Part shown: positions 26,613-35,607 of the stretch, piece after piece | How the letters are laid out: the number at the start of each line of letters is the position of its first letter | Numbering within the stretch: the stretch's first letter is position 1 | Assembly: GCF_030813795.1 (NCBI RefSeq) | Contig: NZ_JAUSUX010000011.1 | Span: 41,384-105,383, forward strand | Length of the DNA stretch: 64,000 nucleotides | From: Desulfofundulus luciae | GTDB taxonomy: Bacteria > Bacillota > Desulfotomaculia > Desulfotomaculales > Desulfovirgulaceae | Direction of reading: 5' to 3' | Translations under genes and position numbers: made by a program | Notes under the pieces: generated by a model | Seen by the model: only the letters and a program-made list of their open reading frames with translations | Database searches by the model: none | Told to the model about the DNA's origin: nothing

Positions 26613-28304
26613 TTGCTGGTTTCCCTGGATATTCAGGATTTCGGCCTTATTGACCGGCAGACCATTGAATTTACCCCCGGGTTAAATGTACTCACCGGGG
26701 AAACGGGGGCGGGAAAATCCATAGTTGTGGAGGCCCTGCAGGTGGCCCTGGGCGGCAGGGCGTGGGCGGAATTTATCCGCACAGGCAGGGAACGGGCCAG
26801 GGTTACGGCGGTTTTTGAGATTCACCCGTTAGCTATGCTAAAGGAAAAGCTAAAGGCGTGGGGAATCCCGCTGGAAGACGACGGGATACTGATCATGGCC
26901 CGGGAACTGGCCCGGAGCGGGCGCAACATTTGCCGGTTAAACGGGCAGGTGGTTACTTTAAGCGCCTACCGGGAAGCGGGCCAGTACCTGGTGGATGTCC
27001 ACGGCCAGCACGAAAGCCAGTCGCTCTTTAACCCCGACCGGCACAGGGATCTCCTGGATCGTTTTGGAGGATTGTGGTCCTTGCGGCAAGAGGTGGCCGA
27101 AATCTACCACAGGTGGCGTGAGCTTACGTCTCAGCTGGAGGAACTCCGCCGCGGTGCAAGGGACAGGCTGCACCGCCTGGACATGCTTACATATCAGGTC
27201 CAGGAGATTGATCGTGCCCGCCTCTCGCCGGGAGAAGAGGAAGCGCTCACCCAGGAGCGCAACCGGCTGGCCAATGCCGGGAAGATTGCGGCCCTGGCCG
27301 GCCGGTGTTATCAGACCCTGCATGGAGGAGAGGAAGGCATCCCGGCGGTAATAGATCTCCTGGGCCGGGCCTGCCGGGACCTGGAGGAGCTTTCCCGGCT
27401 TGATCCGGAGCTTTTGTCCCTGGCCTCGACCCTGGACGGCGTCTTATACCAGGTGGAGGATGTGGCGCGGGAACTGGCCCGTTACCGGGACGGGGTGGAA
27501 TTTAACCCCGGCCGCCTGCAGGAAGTGGAGGAGAGACTTTCCCGTATTCACGACCTCAAGCGCAAGTACGGTGATAGTGTGGAGGAAATCCTGCGTTACC
27601 GTGAAGAGGCGGCAGCCGAGCTGGAGTTACTGGCTTCCAGCGAGGAAAATGCGGCGGCGCTGGAGGATGAGATCAAACTCTGGGAAGAGCGCTGGCAGCA
27701 AAAGGCACTGGACCTATCCCGTGCCCGCCGGGAGCATGCCCGGAAGCTGGAAGGGGCGGTGGCCCGGGAACTGGCGGATCTGGAAATGGGAAAGGTGGAG
27801 TTCCAGGTTCTCTTTGAAGACCTGGCCCAGCCTTCCGCCGCCGGGCGGGAGCGCGTGGAGTTTCTGATCTCTCCCAACCCGGGGGAACCCCTGCGTCCCC
27901 TGGCGAAAATTGCTTCCGGGGGTGAGCTGTCCCGGGTGATGCTGGCCATGCGCGCCATCCTGGCTACAGTGGATGAGCTACCCACCCTGGTTTTTGACGA
28001 AGTAGATGCGGGCATCGGTGGGAGGACCCTGGTGGCCGTGGCTGAAAAGCTGGCCGATATCGCCGGCCACCGCCAGGTGATCTGCGTTACCCACGCGGCC
28101 CAGATAGCCAGCTTTGCCCGCACCCACTTCAGCATTTCTAAAGAGGTCCAGGCCGGTCAAACCACTACCCGGGTGAGAAGGCTTGATGAGGAAGGCCGCC
28201 TGGCGGAGCTGGCCCGCATGCTCGGCGGACGGGAGGCAGACGGCCTGGCCAGGGATCATGCCCGTCACCTGCTGGAACAGGCCAGGGGAATTATAGAAAA
28301 ATAA
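26613..28304 (+). CDS. recN: DNA repair protein RecN
   Basis: A 563-residue SMC-like ATPase for double-strand break repair: Walker A TGETGAGKS near residue 33, coiled-coil arms in the middle, signature SGGELSRVMLAMRAI, Walker B TLVFDEVDAGIGG, and VTHAAQIA. The start is taken at TTG 26613, behind GGGTGAGG; an upstream ATG within argR would add six residues. Confidence 0.95.
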   Translation: MLVSLDIQDFGLIDRQTIEFTPGLNVLTGETGAGKSIVVEALQVALGGRAWAEFIRTGRERARVTAVFEIHPLAMLKEKLKAWGIPLEDDGILIMARELARSGRNICRLNGQVVTLSAYREAGQYLVDVHGQHESQSLFNPDRHRDLLDRFGGLWSLRQEVAEIYHRWRELTSQLEELRRGARDRLHRLDMLTYQVQEIDRARLSPGEEEALTQERNRLANAGKIAALAGRCYQTLHGGEEGIPAVIDLLGRACRDLEELSRLDPELLSLASTLDGVLYQVEDVARELARYRDGVEFNPGRLQEVEERLSRIHDLKRKYGDSVEEILRYREEAAAELELLASSEENAAALEDEIKLWEERWQQKALDLSRARREHARKLEGAVARELADLEMGKVEFQVLFEDLAQPSAAGRERVEFLISPNPGEPLRPLAKIASGGELSRVMLAMRAILATVDELPTLVFDEVDAGIGGRTLVAVAEKLADIAGHRQVICVTHAAQIASFARTHFSISKEVQAGQTTTRVRRLDEEGRLAELARMLGGREADGLARDHARHLLEQARGIIEK

Positions 28305-28311
28305 AACACCT

Positions 28312-28402
28312 ATGACGCTTTCCATGTCACCAAGAGAGGATGTAAATCCCTGCCGTTTTGCACGTAAGCGATCGACATTGAGCCGAGCAGATGCCAAACT
28401 TA
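28312..28402. repeat. Element B, 91-bp left-arm copy after recN
   Basis: It matches 15831-15921 across its whole length with about a dozen differences, the same length and no gaps. The right arm found at 16028-16078 is absent here. Confidence 0.75.
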
Positions 28403-28414
28403 TTTTTAATTTCT

Positions 28415-28446
28415 AAAAGCCCAATAATGGGCTTTTTATTTTTTTA
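28415..28446 (+). terminator. Rho-independent terminator of recN
   Basis: AAAAGCCCA (28415) pairs with TGGGCTTTTT (28428) around a 4-nt loop, followed by a T-rich tract. 28447-28600 beyond it is AT-rich with nothing recognised. Confidence 0.8.
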
Positions 28447-28632
28447 AACGCAAATAAGCCAATAACGGCACATTTAGTCAGAATAATTGATATTACCTCG
28501 GGCTATCTTAAAAATGCACACTTTTATTTTAATTTTTAGTACCTTATCTGGATACCAGTATGCAGATGGAGGTGGGACAAAAAATAAACGGGGAGGCGAT
28601 TAATTCTGAGCAGAAAAAGGTTTTTTTCCATC

Positions 28633-29892
28633 ATGGCAATATTCACCCTGGTCCTGAGTCTTTTGTGCGCAAACATAACCGTAAAAACTTTATTTATGTC
28701 TTTGGGGCCAAACGTGGCCATAGGCGACCCCCTGATACCGCGGGGATTACCCGCAAAAATTTTTAAAGTAGAAATTTTGTCCGGACAGCCAAAAGCCAGA
28801 TGGACCTCCGGGCAAGGGGTCGTTCCCGTAGCCACCGTCCCCGGCCGGGTTGATATGCAAATAAAGCTTCTGGGTCTTATTCCGCTAAACCGTATGGTGG
28901 TTAATGTGGTGCCTGCCGTGAAGGTCGTCCCGGGAGGGCATTCCATAGGCGTTCTCCTTCATGCCCAGGGAGTAATGGTGGTTGGCCACGCGGTGGTAAC
29001 AGACCTGAAGGGACAACGGCACAATCCCGCCCTGCAGGCAGGAATTTCAAACGGTGATGTTATCCTGAAAGTAAACGGGTGCCGGGTACAGAGTGAGCAG
29101 CAGGTACGCAACGAAATAAGCCGGTGCGGTGAAACGGGCCGCCCGGTCACCCTGGAAATAAAACGGGGGCAACGTGTCTTCATCACCCGGGTTAAACCCA
29201 TCTTTTGTGCCGAAACAAGGCGTTACCGTATTGGGCTTTATGTGCGGGATAGTGCTGCCGGTGTCGGTACCCTGACTTTTTATGAACCGCGAACCCAAAA
29301 ATATGGTGCCCTCGGTCACGTGATTACCGACATTGAAACCAACCGCAAAATTGAGCTTGGTGACGGTCAAATTGTGGAGGCAATGGTACAGGGGATCCGC
29401 CCGGGCCGCCGGGGCCAACCGGGGGAAAAAATAGGTCTTTTCAACGGCAACGGGTTAACCGGTAATATTGAAAAAAATACGTCCTACGGAATTTTTGGTT
29501 ACTTGCGCAGGCCCCTGACCAATCCCTTATATCCCCAACCCGTGCCCGTAGCCCTGGTCTACCAGGTGAAAAAGGGTCCGGCTGAAATGCTCACGGTTCT
29601 AAAGGGAAATCGTATTGGGCGTTTTTCCGTGGAAATATTACAGGTGATGCCCCAGAACAAATGGGAGGGAAAGGGCATGGTGATTAAAGTTAACGATCCC
29701 GAGCTTTTACGACAAACCGGGGGCATCATCCAGGGAATGAGCGGTAGCCCGATTATACAGGACGGAAAGTTTGTCGGAGCCGTAACGCACGTGTTTGTTA
29801 ACGATCCCACCCGGGGTTATGGCGTACTTGCCGAGTGGATGCTCTGGGAAGCCAATTTAATGCCCATTCCGAAGGAGAAAAAAGCTGCCTAA
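28633..29892 (+). CDS. spoIVB: Stage IV sporulation protein B (SpoIVB), PDZ serine peptidase
   Basis: From ATG 28633 the protein is 419 residues: an N-terminal hydrophobic helix, a PDZ domain (around VNVVPAVKVVPGG...ISNGDVILKVNG) and the S55 peptidase domain with the catalytic His in YGALGHVITDIE and Ser in GMSGSPIIQDG. SpoIVB is the signal from the forespore that activates sigma-K processing. The best SD (GGGGAGG, 28590-28596) is 37 bp before this ATG. In frame with it are non-standard codons ATT 28603 and CTG 28606, which would add a basic SRKRFF leader, so the true start is probably upstream. Confidence 0.9.
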   Translation: MAIFTLVLSLLCANITVKTLFMSLGPNVAIGDPLIPRGLPAKIFKVEILSGQPKARWTSGQGVVPVATVPGRVDMQIKLLGLIPLNRMVVNVVPAVKVVPGGHSIGVLLHAQGVMVVGHAVVTDLKGQRHNPALQAGISNGDVILKVNGCRVQSEQQVRNEISRCGETGRPVTLEIKRGQRVFITRVKPIFCAETRRYRIGLYVRDSAAGVGTLTFYEPRTQKYGALGHVITDIETNRKIELGDGQIVEAMVQGIRPGRRGQPGEKIGLFNGNGLTGNIEKNTSYGIFGYLRRPLTNPLYPQPVPVALVYQVKKGPAEMLTVLKGNRIGRFSVEILQVMPQNKWEGKGMVIKVNDPELLRQTGGIIQGMSGSPIIQDGKFVGAVTHVFVNDPTRGYGVLAEWMLWEANLMPIPKEKKAA

Positions 29893-29982
29893 ATATAAGT
29901 TTTTTCGACTAAGACCCAGATTTTATGCATAAGTAACTCATTTAGTGTCATATATTAACAGAAATAGTAAATAAAATAATTT

Positions 29983-30008
29983 ACTCCGTATAGAAGGAGT
30001 TTTTTTTT
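29983..30008 (+). terminator. Short terminator between spoIVB and spo0A
   Basis: ACTCC (29983-29987) and GGAGT (29996-30000) form a 5-bp stem followed by nine T. The stem is short, so efficiency is uncertain. Confidence 0.5.
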
Positions 30009-30081
30009 GCGCGTCGAAATTGGCTATAAATGCCATTAGAGAGAAAATATAAAGAGTAGAATATTCAGGAGGCGGGATTTA

Positions 30082-30846
30082 ATGGTGAAAAAAACCGTTA
30101 AGGTGCTAATTGCTGATGATAATCGAGAGTTTTGTGAATTACTCAAAGAATTTATCAACCAACAGGAGGACTTTCAATTATCAGGTATTGCATATAATGG
30201 TTTAGAGACCCTGGAGCAAATTAAACAGCAAAAACCGGATGTGGTAGTGCTGGATATCATCATGCCCCATTTAGATGGCATTGGCGTGCTTGAGAAGTTG
30301 GGGAGTGTTTCGCCCCGTCCCAAGGTAATTATGCTTACGGCCTTTGGCCAGGAAAGTGTAACCCAGCGTGCAGTTGAGCTAGGGGCCGACTACTATATTC
30401 TAAAACCTTTTGACTTTAGCGTGCTGGCCACGCGTATCCGGCAACTTGCCGATGGGGTTAATGTATCCCAGTACATTTCCCCGTCCAAAACCAGAAACCT
30501 GGACGTTGCGGTAACAAACATCATCCACGAAATGGGCGTACCGGCCCATATCAAAGGCTATCACTATTTGCGGGATGCTATTCTGGCAGTAATTAACGAA
30601 GTCAACCTGCTGGGGGCAGTAACCAAAGAACTTTACCCCATGATTGCCCAGAAATATCAAACCACGCCCAGCCGGGTGGAAAGGGCTATCCGTCATGCCA
30701 TTGAGCTGGCGTGGGACAGGGGTAATGTGGAAATGATGACGAAATTTTTTGGTTATACTATAAATATACAGCGGGGTAAACCAACCAATTCCGAATTCAT
30801 AGCCATGGTTGCGGACAAGTTGAGGCTGGAGGCCAAGGTGAGTTAA
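30082..30846 (+). CDS. spo0A: Sporulation master regulator Spo0A
   Basis: A 254-residue response regulator. The receiver domain has the acidic pair D12 D13, phospho-acceptor D58 in [19 protein letters not shown] and ILKPF. The C-terminal Spo0A DNA-binding domain contains [24 protein letters not shown] and [24 protein letters not shown] 30082 follows AGGAGGCGGG. Two sequences matching the 0A-box core TGTCGAA at 6 of 7 bases lie upstream (29904-29910 inverted, 30012-30018), so autoregulation is possible. Confidence 0.97.
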   Translation: MVKKTVKVLIADDNREFCELLKEFINQQEDFQLSGIAYNGLETLEQIKQQKPDVVVLDIIMPHLDGIGVLEKLGSVSPRPKVIMLTAFGQESVTQRAVELGADYYILKPFDFSVLATRIRQLADGVNVSQYISPSKTRNLDVAVTNIIHEMGVPAHIKGYHYLRDAILAVINEVNLLGAVTKELYPMIAQKYQTTPSRVERAIRHAIELAWDRGNVEMMTKFFGYTINIQRGKPTNSEFIAMVADKLRLEAKVS

Positions 30847-30859
30847 AACTAAATACCAG

Positions 30860-30886
30860 AACCTGACCGGCGGTCAGGTTTTTTTA
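30860..30886 (+). terminator. Rho-independent terminator of spo0A
   Basis: AACCTGACC (30860-30868) pairs perfectly with GGTCAGGTT (30872-30880), followed by a T-run. Confidence 0.9.
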
Positions 30887-30889
30887 CGA

Positions 30890-31045
30890 GTTAATATTCA
30901 GTAAAACCGTTATGGAGCGGGGACCCAGCACTCACCGGGATACCAGCTCTTCCCAAAATCGGATGTGTCAATTAAACCTGAAACACGGAAGCAGAGTCAT
31001 ATTTTGGTGAGTGCTGGGCCGCAACCGGGTTCACTGAATATTTAC
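30890..31045. repeat. Element A copy with the ~95-nt module, after spo0A
   Basis: The ends are GTTAATATTCAGTAAAACCG (30890) and CGGGTTCACTGAATATTTAC (to 31045), inverted copies of each other in the outer ~13 bp. Flanking 8-mers TTTTACGA (30882-30889) and ATTTACGA (31046-31053) match at 7 of 8, consistent with a target-site duplication. Inside is the conserved stem-closed module at 30924-31018. Confidence 0.8.
30924..31018. ncRNA. Candidate structured RNA / cruciform module, copy 1
   Basis: CCCAGCACTCACC and GGTGAGTGCTGGG close the module with a perfect 13-bp stem. The ~70-nt interior (CGGGATAC..., GTCAATTAAACCTGAAACAC..., AGTCATATTT) is almost the same as in the copy at 58611-58706, and an inner pair GCTCTTCC / GGAAGC is possible. 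Whether it is transcribed is unknown. It may simply be the core of a mobile DNA element. Confidence 0.45.
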
Positions 31046-31068
31046 ATTTACGAAACAGGGACCGTTTC

Positions 31069-31097
31069 TTGACTGGCCGCTACAAAAACTGTAAAAT
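31069..31097 (+). promoter_or_regulatory. Sigma-A promoter of steA
   Basis: TTGACT (31069-31074) and TAAAAT (31092-31097) with a 17-bp spacer, 31 bp before the steA ATG. Confidence 0.8.
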
Positions 31098-31128
31098 GTT
31101 AGAGAAATGTTAAGGCGGTGAAAGTGGC

Positions 31129-32250
31129 ATGCACGTTAAGGGTATTGCCCGGGTGGACAGGCGGACCAAGCACCTGGTCAAACGTCTGGCGGCTCACGAG
31201 ATTGCCATTATCAACCACCCTGAACTTGATGACGTCGCCGCCCGGTCTCTGGTGGAAACGCGGGTACGGGCGGTCATTAACGCCGCTTCCTCCCTGAGCA
31301 ACCGGTATCCCAACCCCGGCCCCCTGACCCTGGTCCAGGCCGGGGTAATCCTGGTGGATAATGCCGGGGAGGAAATTATGGATCTGGTGGCTGAAGGACA
31401 GGAAGTGGAAATAAAAGACGGCCTGATTTTCTGTCAGGGTCGCCAGGTGGCCTCCGGTCATATCCTCACTGCCGAGGAGATAAAACAAAAAATGGCCCTG
31501 GCCCAGCAGAACATGGGAGCCGTTATTTCCCGTTTTGTGGAAAATACCCTGGAACATGCCCGGCACGAAATGAGCCTGGTTAAGGGTGAGTACCAGCGGC
31601 CGCACTTGCGCACCTCTTTTAAGGGCAAGCATGTGCTCATTGTAGTACGGGGACACAACTACAAGGAGGATCTAAATGCCATCAAATCCTACATTGACGA
31701 AGTGCGCCCCGTACTGGTGGGCGTGGACGGCGGTGCCGATGCCCTGATAGAATTCGGTTACCAGCCCGACATCATAGTTGGGGATATGGACAGCGTTTCG
31801 GATAAGACTCTAAGATCGGGAGCGGAGCTGGTGGTCCACGCTTACCCCGATGGAAGGGCTCCCGGGCTGCAACGCATTCAGCAACTGGGGTTAAAGGCAG
31901 CGGTTTTTGCCGCTCCCGGCACCAGCGAAGACATAGCCATGCTTTTAGCTTATGACGGGGGGGCAGAGTTAATTGTAGCCGTGGGGACCCACTTTTGTGT
32001 GGAGGATTTTTTAGAGAAGGGGCGGCAGGGCATGGGAAGCACCTTTTTGGTGCGGTTGAAAGTCGGTTCAATTTTAGTTGATGCCAAAGGGGTCAGCAAG
32101 CTCTACCGCAATCGCATTAAAGCCAGGTACCTGGCTCAAATTGTTCTTGCTGCCCTCTTGCCTGCCGCCGTGGTGGTAGTCGTCTCCCCTGCCACCAGGG
32201 AATTGTTGCGCCTGCTGTACATACACTTCCGGCTGCTGCTGGGGATTTAG
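31129..32250 (+). CDS. steA: SteA-like protein (thiamin pyrophosphokinase-fold, C-terminal membrane helix)
   Basis: A 373-residue protein with a thiamin pyrophosphokinase-like core (VGVDGGADALIEFGYQPDIIVGDMDSVSD, TSEDIAMLLAYDGGAELIVAVG) and a C-terminal membrane helix at about 340-360. SteA in actinobacteria is a cytokinetic-ring protein acting with SteB, and here the next gene encodes the SteB/MctB-type partner. The pair, near spo0A and followed by two glycosyltransferases, suggests a role in envelope or septum biogenesis. That role is inferred from the distant relatives. Confidence 0.82.
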   Translation: MHVKGIARVDRRTKHLVKRLAAHEIAIINHPELDDVAARSLVETRVRAVINAASSLSNRYPNPGPLTLVQAGVILVDNAGEEIMDLVAEGQEVEIKDGLIFCQGRQVASGHILTAEEIKQKMALAQQNMGAVISRFVENTLEHARHEMSLVKGEYQRPHLRTSFKGKHVLIVVRGHNYKEDLNAIKSYIDEVRPVLVGVDGGADALIEFGYQPDIIVGDMDSVSDKTLRSGAELVVHAYPDGRAPGLQRIQQLGLKAAVFAAPGTSEDIAMLLAYDGGAELIVAVGTHFCVEDFLEKGRQGMGSTFLVRLKVGSILVDAKGVSKLYRNRIKARYLAQIVLAALLPAAVVVVVSPATRELLRLLYIHFRLLLGI

Positions 32251-32262
32251 GCTGGTGGTATA

Positions 32263-33189
32263 ATGATTATTAATCTACGGTATCATATCGCTTCCCTGGT
32301 GGCGGTTTTTCTCGCCCTGGGACTTGGTATACTGGTGGGCAGCACCATGCTCGGCAATGAGGCCCTGACCAAACAGCAAAAACAGCTGGCGGATAAACTC
32401 ATGGTGCAGATGGAGCAGCTCCGGGAAAAGAACGAAGCAGTGGAGGCCCGGGCCAATGCCCTGGAAATGGACAACCAGAAGCAAAAACAGTTTGAGAAGC
32501 AGGTGCTGCCGGTTCTGGTCCGGGATCGTCTGGCCGGGTACCGGCTGGCTATTATTGAAACCAATAGTTACGGATTTCCCGACGATCTCATTGCCACTTT
32601 ACGCCTGGCCGGGGCGGAAGTAGAGTCCATCACCACCGTACTTAACGGTTTTTACATAAACGGCCAGGACCAGACACTGCAAAGGCGGTTGGGATGGGGT
32701 AACCTGACTAACGAACAATTAACCACCCGCCTGGCCGGGGAAATTGCCCGGGGACTGGTTAAAGGCCGGAGCAAGGTTTTAGATGTCCTGGAGGACGAAA
32801 ACCTGATTAAAATTAGTGGGAATTATGGGGTGCCCCTGGACGGAGTTATTATCATCGGCGGCAGCCAGGACCGGAATATGGTCAGGGTCCAGGCACTGGA
32901 TTTGCCCCTCATTGATACGCTTTTGCAAAATAAAATACCGGTCTACGGTGTGGAGGAAACCAATGTGCTTTACTCCTACATGCCGGATTACCAGAAGAAA
33001 CGCATTACCACTGTTGACAATATCGACACCATTCCCGGCCAGGTAGCCCTGGTGATTGCCCTCACCGGGAAGCCGGGACACTACGGGGTCAAACCTACTG
33101 CTCAGAAGTTGCTCCCTGAACTGGACGAAGGGGGAAAACCCGCCGATGGCAAAAGAACAGGCAGTGTCGGTACTGGTTCCCGCCTATAA
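32263..33189 (+). CDS. steB: SteB / MctB-family protein (copper transporter-like annotation)
   Basis: A 308-residue protein with one N-terminal membrane helix (MIINLRYHIASLVAVFLALGLGILVGS...), a coiled coil (about 45-85, KQQKQLADKLMVQMEQLREKNEAVEARA) and an extracellular alpha/beta domain (IIIGGSQDRNM, PVYGVEETN). This is the MctB/SteB architecture; some databases call it a copper transporter. It follows steA by 12 bp and overlaps the next gene by 44 bp. Confidence 0.8.
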   Translation: MIINLRYHIASLVAVFLALGLGILVGSTMLGNEALTKQQKQLADKLMVQMEQLREKNEAVEARANALEMDNQKQKQFEKQVLPVLVRDRLAGYRLAIIETNSYGFPDDLIATLRLAGAEVESITTVLNGFYINGQDQTLQRRLGWGNLTNEQLTTRLAGEIARGLVKGRSKVLDVLEDENLIKISGNYGVPLDGVIIIGGSQDRNMVRVQALDLPLIDTLLQNKIPVYGVEETNVLYSYMPDYQKKRITTVDNIDTIPGQVALVIALTGKPGHYGVKPTAQKLLPELDEGGKPADGKRTGSVGTGSRL

Positions 33190-33826
33190 CGAGGCAAGCC
33201 GCATAAAGGATACTGTACGGGCCGTTCTATCTATCCCCGAGGTGGCCGAGGTAGTGGTTGTTGATGACGGTTCCACCGATGCTACGGCTGAAGTAGCCCG
33301 GGCCAGTGGCGCCCGGGTAATTCGTCTTCCCCGCAACCTGGGCAAGGGGGAGGCTTTGAACCGGGGTGCGGCCCTTTGCACCCGTGATGTGGTCCTGCTC
33401 ATTGATGCCGATCTGGGTGCCAGTGCCGTCGAGGCCAGGCACCTGCTTTTACCGGTCCTGAAAGGAGAAGCCGATATGACGGTGGCCCGCTTTCCCGCGG
33501 CCAGGCGTAAGGGAGGATTTGGCCTGGTTAAGGGACTGGCCAGGGCCGGGATCCGGTGGTATACCGGCCTGGTAATGGAATCCCCCTTATCCGGGCAGCG
33601 GGCCATGACCAGGGAAGTGCTGCAACATCTGGTACCTTTTGCCTCCGGCTTTGGAGTAGAGGTGGGCATGACTATTAAAGCCGCCCGCCTGGGTTTCCGG
33701 GTGCAGGAAGTTCCCGTGGTCATGACCCACAGGGAGACCGGCCGGGATTTAAAGGGGTTTTTACACCGGGGAAAGCAATTCTGGCACGTGGCCCGGGTTC
33801 TCTGGCAGGCCAGAAATTCGCTATAA
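33146..33826 (+). CDS. Family 2 glycosyltransferase
   Basis: A 226-residue GT2 enzyme: VSVLVPAYNEASRI, VVVDDGSTDATAEVA, LIDADLGASAVEA (a DXD-like metal site), SPLSGQRAMTREVL and FGVEVGMTIKAAR. It lacks membrane helices at the C-terminus. The start is ATG 33146, inside the end of steB. It probably transfers a sugar to a lipid carrier or glycan made with the neighbouring polyprenyl-phosphate transferase. Confidence 0.85.
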   Translation: MAKEQAVSVLVPAYNEASRIKDTVRAVLSIPEVAEVVVVDDGSTDATAEVARASGARVIRLPRNLGKGEALNRGAALCTRDVVLLIDADLGASAVEARHLLLPVLKGEADMTVARFPAARRKGGFGLVKGLARAGIRWYTGLVMESPLSGQRAMTREVLQHLVPFASGFGVEVGMTIKAARLGFRVQEVPVVMTHRETGRDLKGFLHRGKQFWHVARVLWQARNSL

Positions 33827-33921
33827 TATTTATTCGGATGATAGGATGAGCTGAGCCCCCACTGGGGACCAGGTAACCACTGCCCGGGTAGTTGACCCTA
33901 CCTTTGTGCGAGGTGTTCATC

Positions 33922-34773
33922 ATGCCCTTTTTTATAACCGCCTTTTCCTTTCCGGCGACCATGGTTTTTGCCGGTCTTTTAGGGGTGCTGCTCACCCGCC
34001 TGTTCCTGCCCGGACTGATGGGGATGATTGTGGAAGCCGGCTTTGTGCGTCCCAATTTCCGGGGTGAGGTTATTCCCCTGGGGGTAGGCCTGGTGTTTTC
34101 CCTGGCTGCCGTAGCGTGCATAGTCCTGCTTTACCCGTTTTTGCCGGGGCAGCTGCAGTTTTTTGCCCTGGCCTTTTGCCTTGCCCTGGCCGCCTTCACC
34201 TGCCTGGGCCTGGTGGATGACGTCTGGGGTTCCCGTGCTACCAGCGGCTTGAAGGGACACCTGAAGAGCCTGTTGCAGGGGAGGCTAACCACCGGCGCCC
34301 TGAAAGCCCTGGCCGGCGGGACCTTGAGCCTTTTCCTGGCGGCAGTGGCCGGTTCCCTGGTCTGGGTGCCGGTCAATGCCCTGACCCTGGCCCTTTCCGT
34401 AAATGCCATCAACCTTTTGGATTTGCGCCCCGGCCGGGCCGGAAAGGGTTTTCTTTTGGGCTCTTTTCTTTTATTTGTGGCCGGTTGGGGGCAATGGCCT
34501 TTAGTTTTCCTGGCCGTTTTAACGGGCAGTGTTGTGGCCTACCTGGCCGTGGATTTGAAGGCCAGGGCCATGATGGGTGACACCGGTGCAAACGCCCTGG
34601 GCGCTGCCATGGGGCTAACGGCGGTATGGGTCCTCCCGGACGGGGTTAAACTGGCTTACCTGGGACTGCTCATTGCCCTGCACGTGGTGGCCGAAAAATA
34701 TTCCCTCACCAGCCTTATTGCCCGCAGCCCGTTGCTGGATCGCCTGGACCGCTGGGGCAGCGACCGGCAATAA
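33922..34773 (+). CDS. Family 4 (MraY/WecA-like) sugar-phosphate transferase
   Basis: A 283-residue multi-spanning membrane protein. LGLVDDVWGS is the conserved DD motif, NAINLLDLRPGRAGKG the NxxNxxD-type motif and AMMGDTGANALGAAMG the GDxG segment of polyprenyl-phosphate N-acetylhexosamine-1-phosphate transferases. It has about ten hydrophobic stretches. The start is ATG 33922 behind GCGAGGTG. Confidence 0.85.
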   Translation: MPFFITAFSFPATMVFAGLLGVLLTRLFLPGLMGMIVEAGFVRPNFRGEVIPLGVGLVFSLAAVACIVLLYPFLPGQLQFFALAFCLALAAFTCLGLVDDVWGSRATSGLKGHLKSLLQGRLTTGALKALAGGTLSLFLAAVAGSLVWVPVNALTLALSVNAINLLDLRPGRAGKGFLLGSFLLFVAGWGQWPLVFLAVLTGSVVAYLAVDLKARAMMGDTGANALGAAMGLTAVWVLPDGVKLAYLGLLIALHVVAEKYSLTSLIARSPLLDRLDRWGSDRQ

Positions 34774-34843
34774 ACAGTTTTTCGCTGCGGGGATAGGAAA
34801 TTCGGTGTCTTTGTCGAATTGTTTGACCGTGGGGTGATCCCGG

Positions 34844-35530
34844 GTGAGCAGAGGTTTGAGAAGAATAACAATTTTTACCGGCCATCTGGGCAGCGGAAAG
34901 ACCGAACTGGCCATTAATTTTGCCCTTTCCCTGAAGGAACGGGGTTTGCCCACGTCCGTAATTGATCTGGATGTGGTGAACCCCTATTTTCGCACCCGCC
35001 TGGTCAGGCAAAAACTGGAACAGATGGGGTTAACGGTGGTTTGTCCCCGGGGTGAGTGGATGAGGGCGGATTTACCGGCCCTGCCCCCGGCCATCCGCGG
35101 GGTGCTGGAGGACCCGGACCGGTACGGCGTTTTTGATGTGGGTGGCGATGAAGTGGGGGCGACGGTCCTGGGACGGTACAAACCCCTGCTACCCGCTAAA
35201 GACTACCACCTCTGGCTTGTGGTGAATACCTGCCGCCCTTTTACGCGAGATAAAGAGGGCATCATCAATATGCTGGAGAGTATCGAGAAGGCCTGCCGCC
35301 TGCAGGTAACGGGCCTGGTAAGCAATACCAATCTGGGGGCAGCTACCGGCTGGGAAACCATCCTGGCCGGACACCGGGTGGTGCAGGATGCGGCCCGCGT
35401 CCTCAACCTGCCGGTGGTAATGGTGGCGGCACGCCGGGAGCTGGCGGAACATCTGCGCGCCCACCTCCCCCCCGGGTTGCCCGTACTGCCCTTGAACCTC
35501 TTTATGCAAACCCCGTGGCAGGATTTTTAG
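34844..35530 (+). CDS. P-loop nucleotide-binding protein (CobQ/MinD-like)
   Basis: A 228-residue protein with Walker A FTGHLGSGKTELAINFA near residue 13, a switch-like VIDLDVVNPYFRTR near 43, and VFDVGGDEVGATVLGRY near 100. It starts at GTG 34844 behind TGGGGTGA and lies just before the oxidoreductase genes, which often have such a protein in this lineage. The partner is not known; maturation or regulation of the oxidoreductase is only a guess. Confidence 0.75.
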   Translation: MSRGLRRITIFTGHLGSGKTELAINFALSLKERGLPTSVIDLDVVNPYFRTRLVRQKLEQMGLTVVCPRGEWMRADLPALPPAIRGVLEDPDRYGVFDVGGDEVGATVLGRYKPLLPAKDYHLWLVVNTCRPFTRDKEGIINMLESIEKACRLQVTGLVSNTNLGAATGWETILAGHRVVQDAARVLNLPVVMVAARRELAEHLRAHLPPGLPVLPLNLFMQTPWQDF

Positions 35531-35607
35531 TTGTTAAACATGCGCCGGGGACCAGCTCACCGCCCTGTTATGAAAAGTTATCTGCAGGTATTTGAGGAGG
35601 GAGATTT

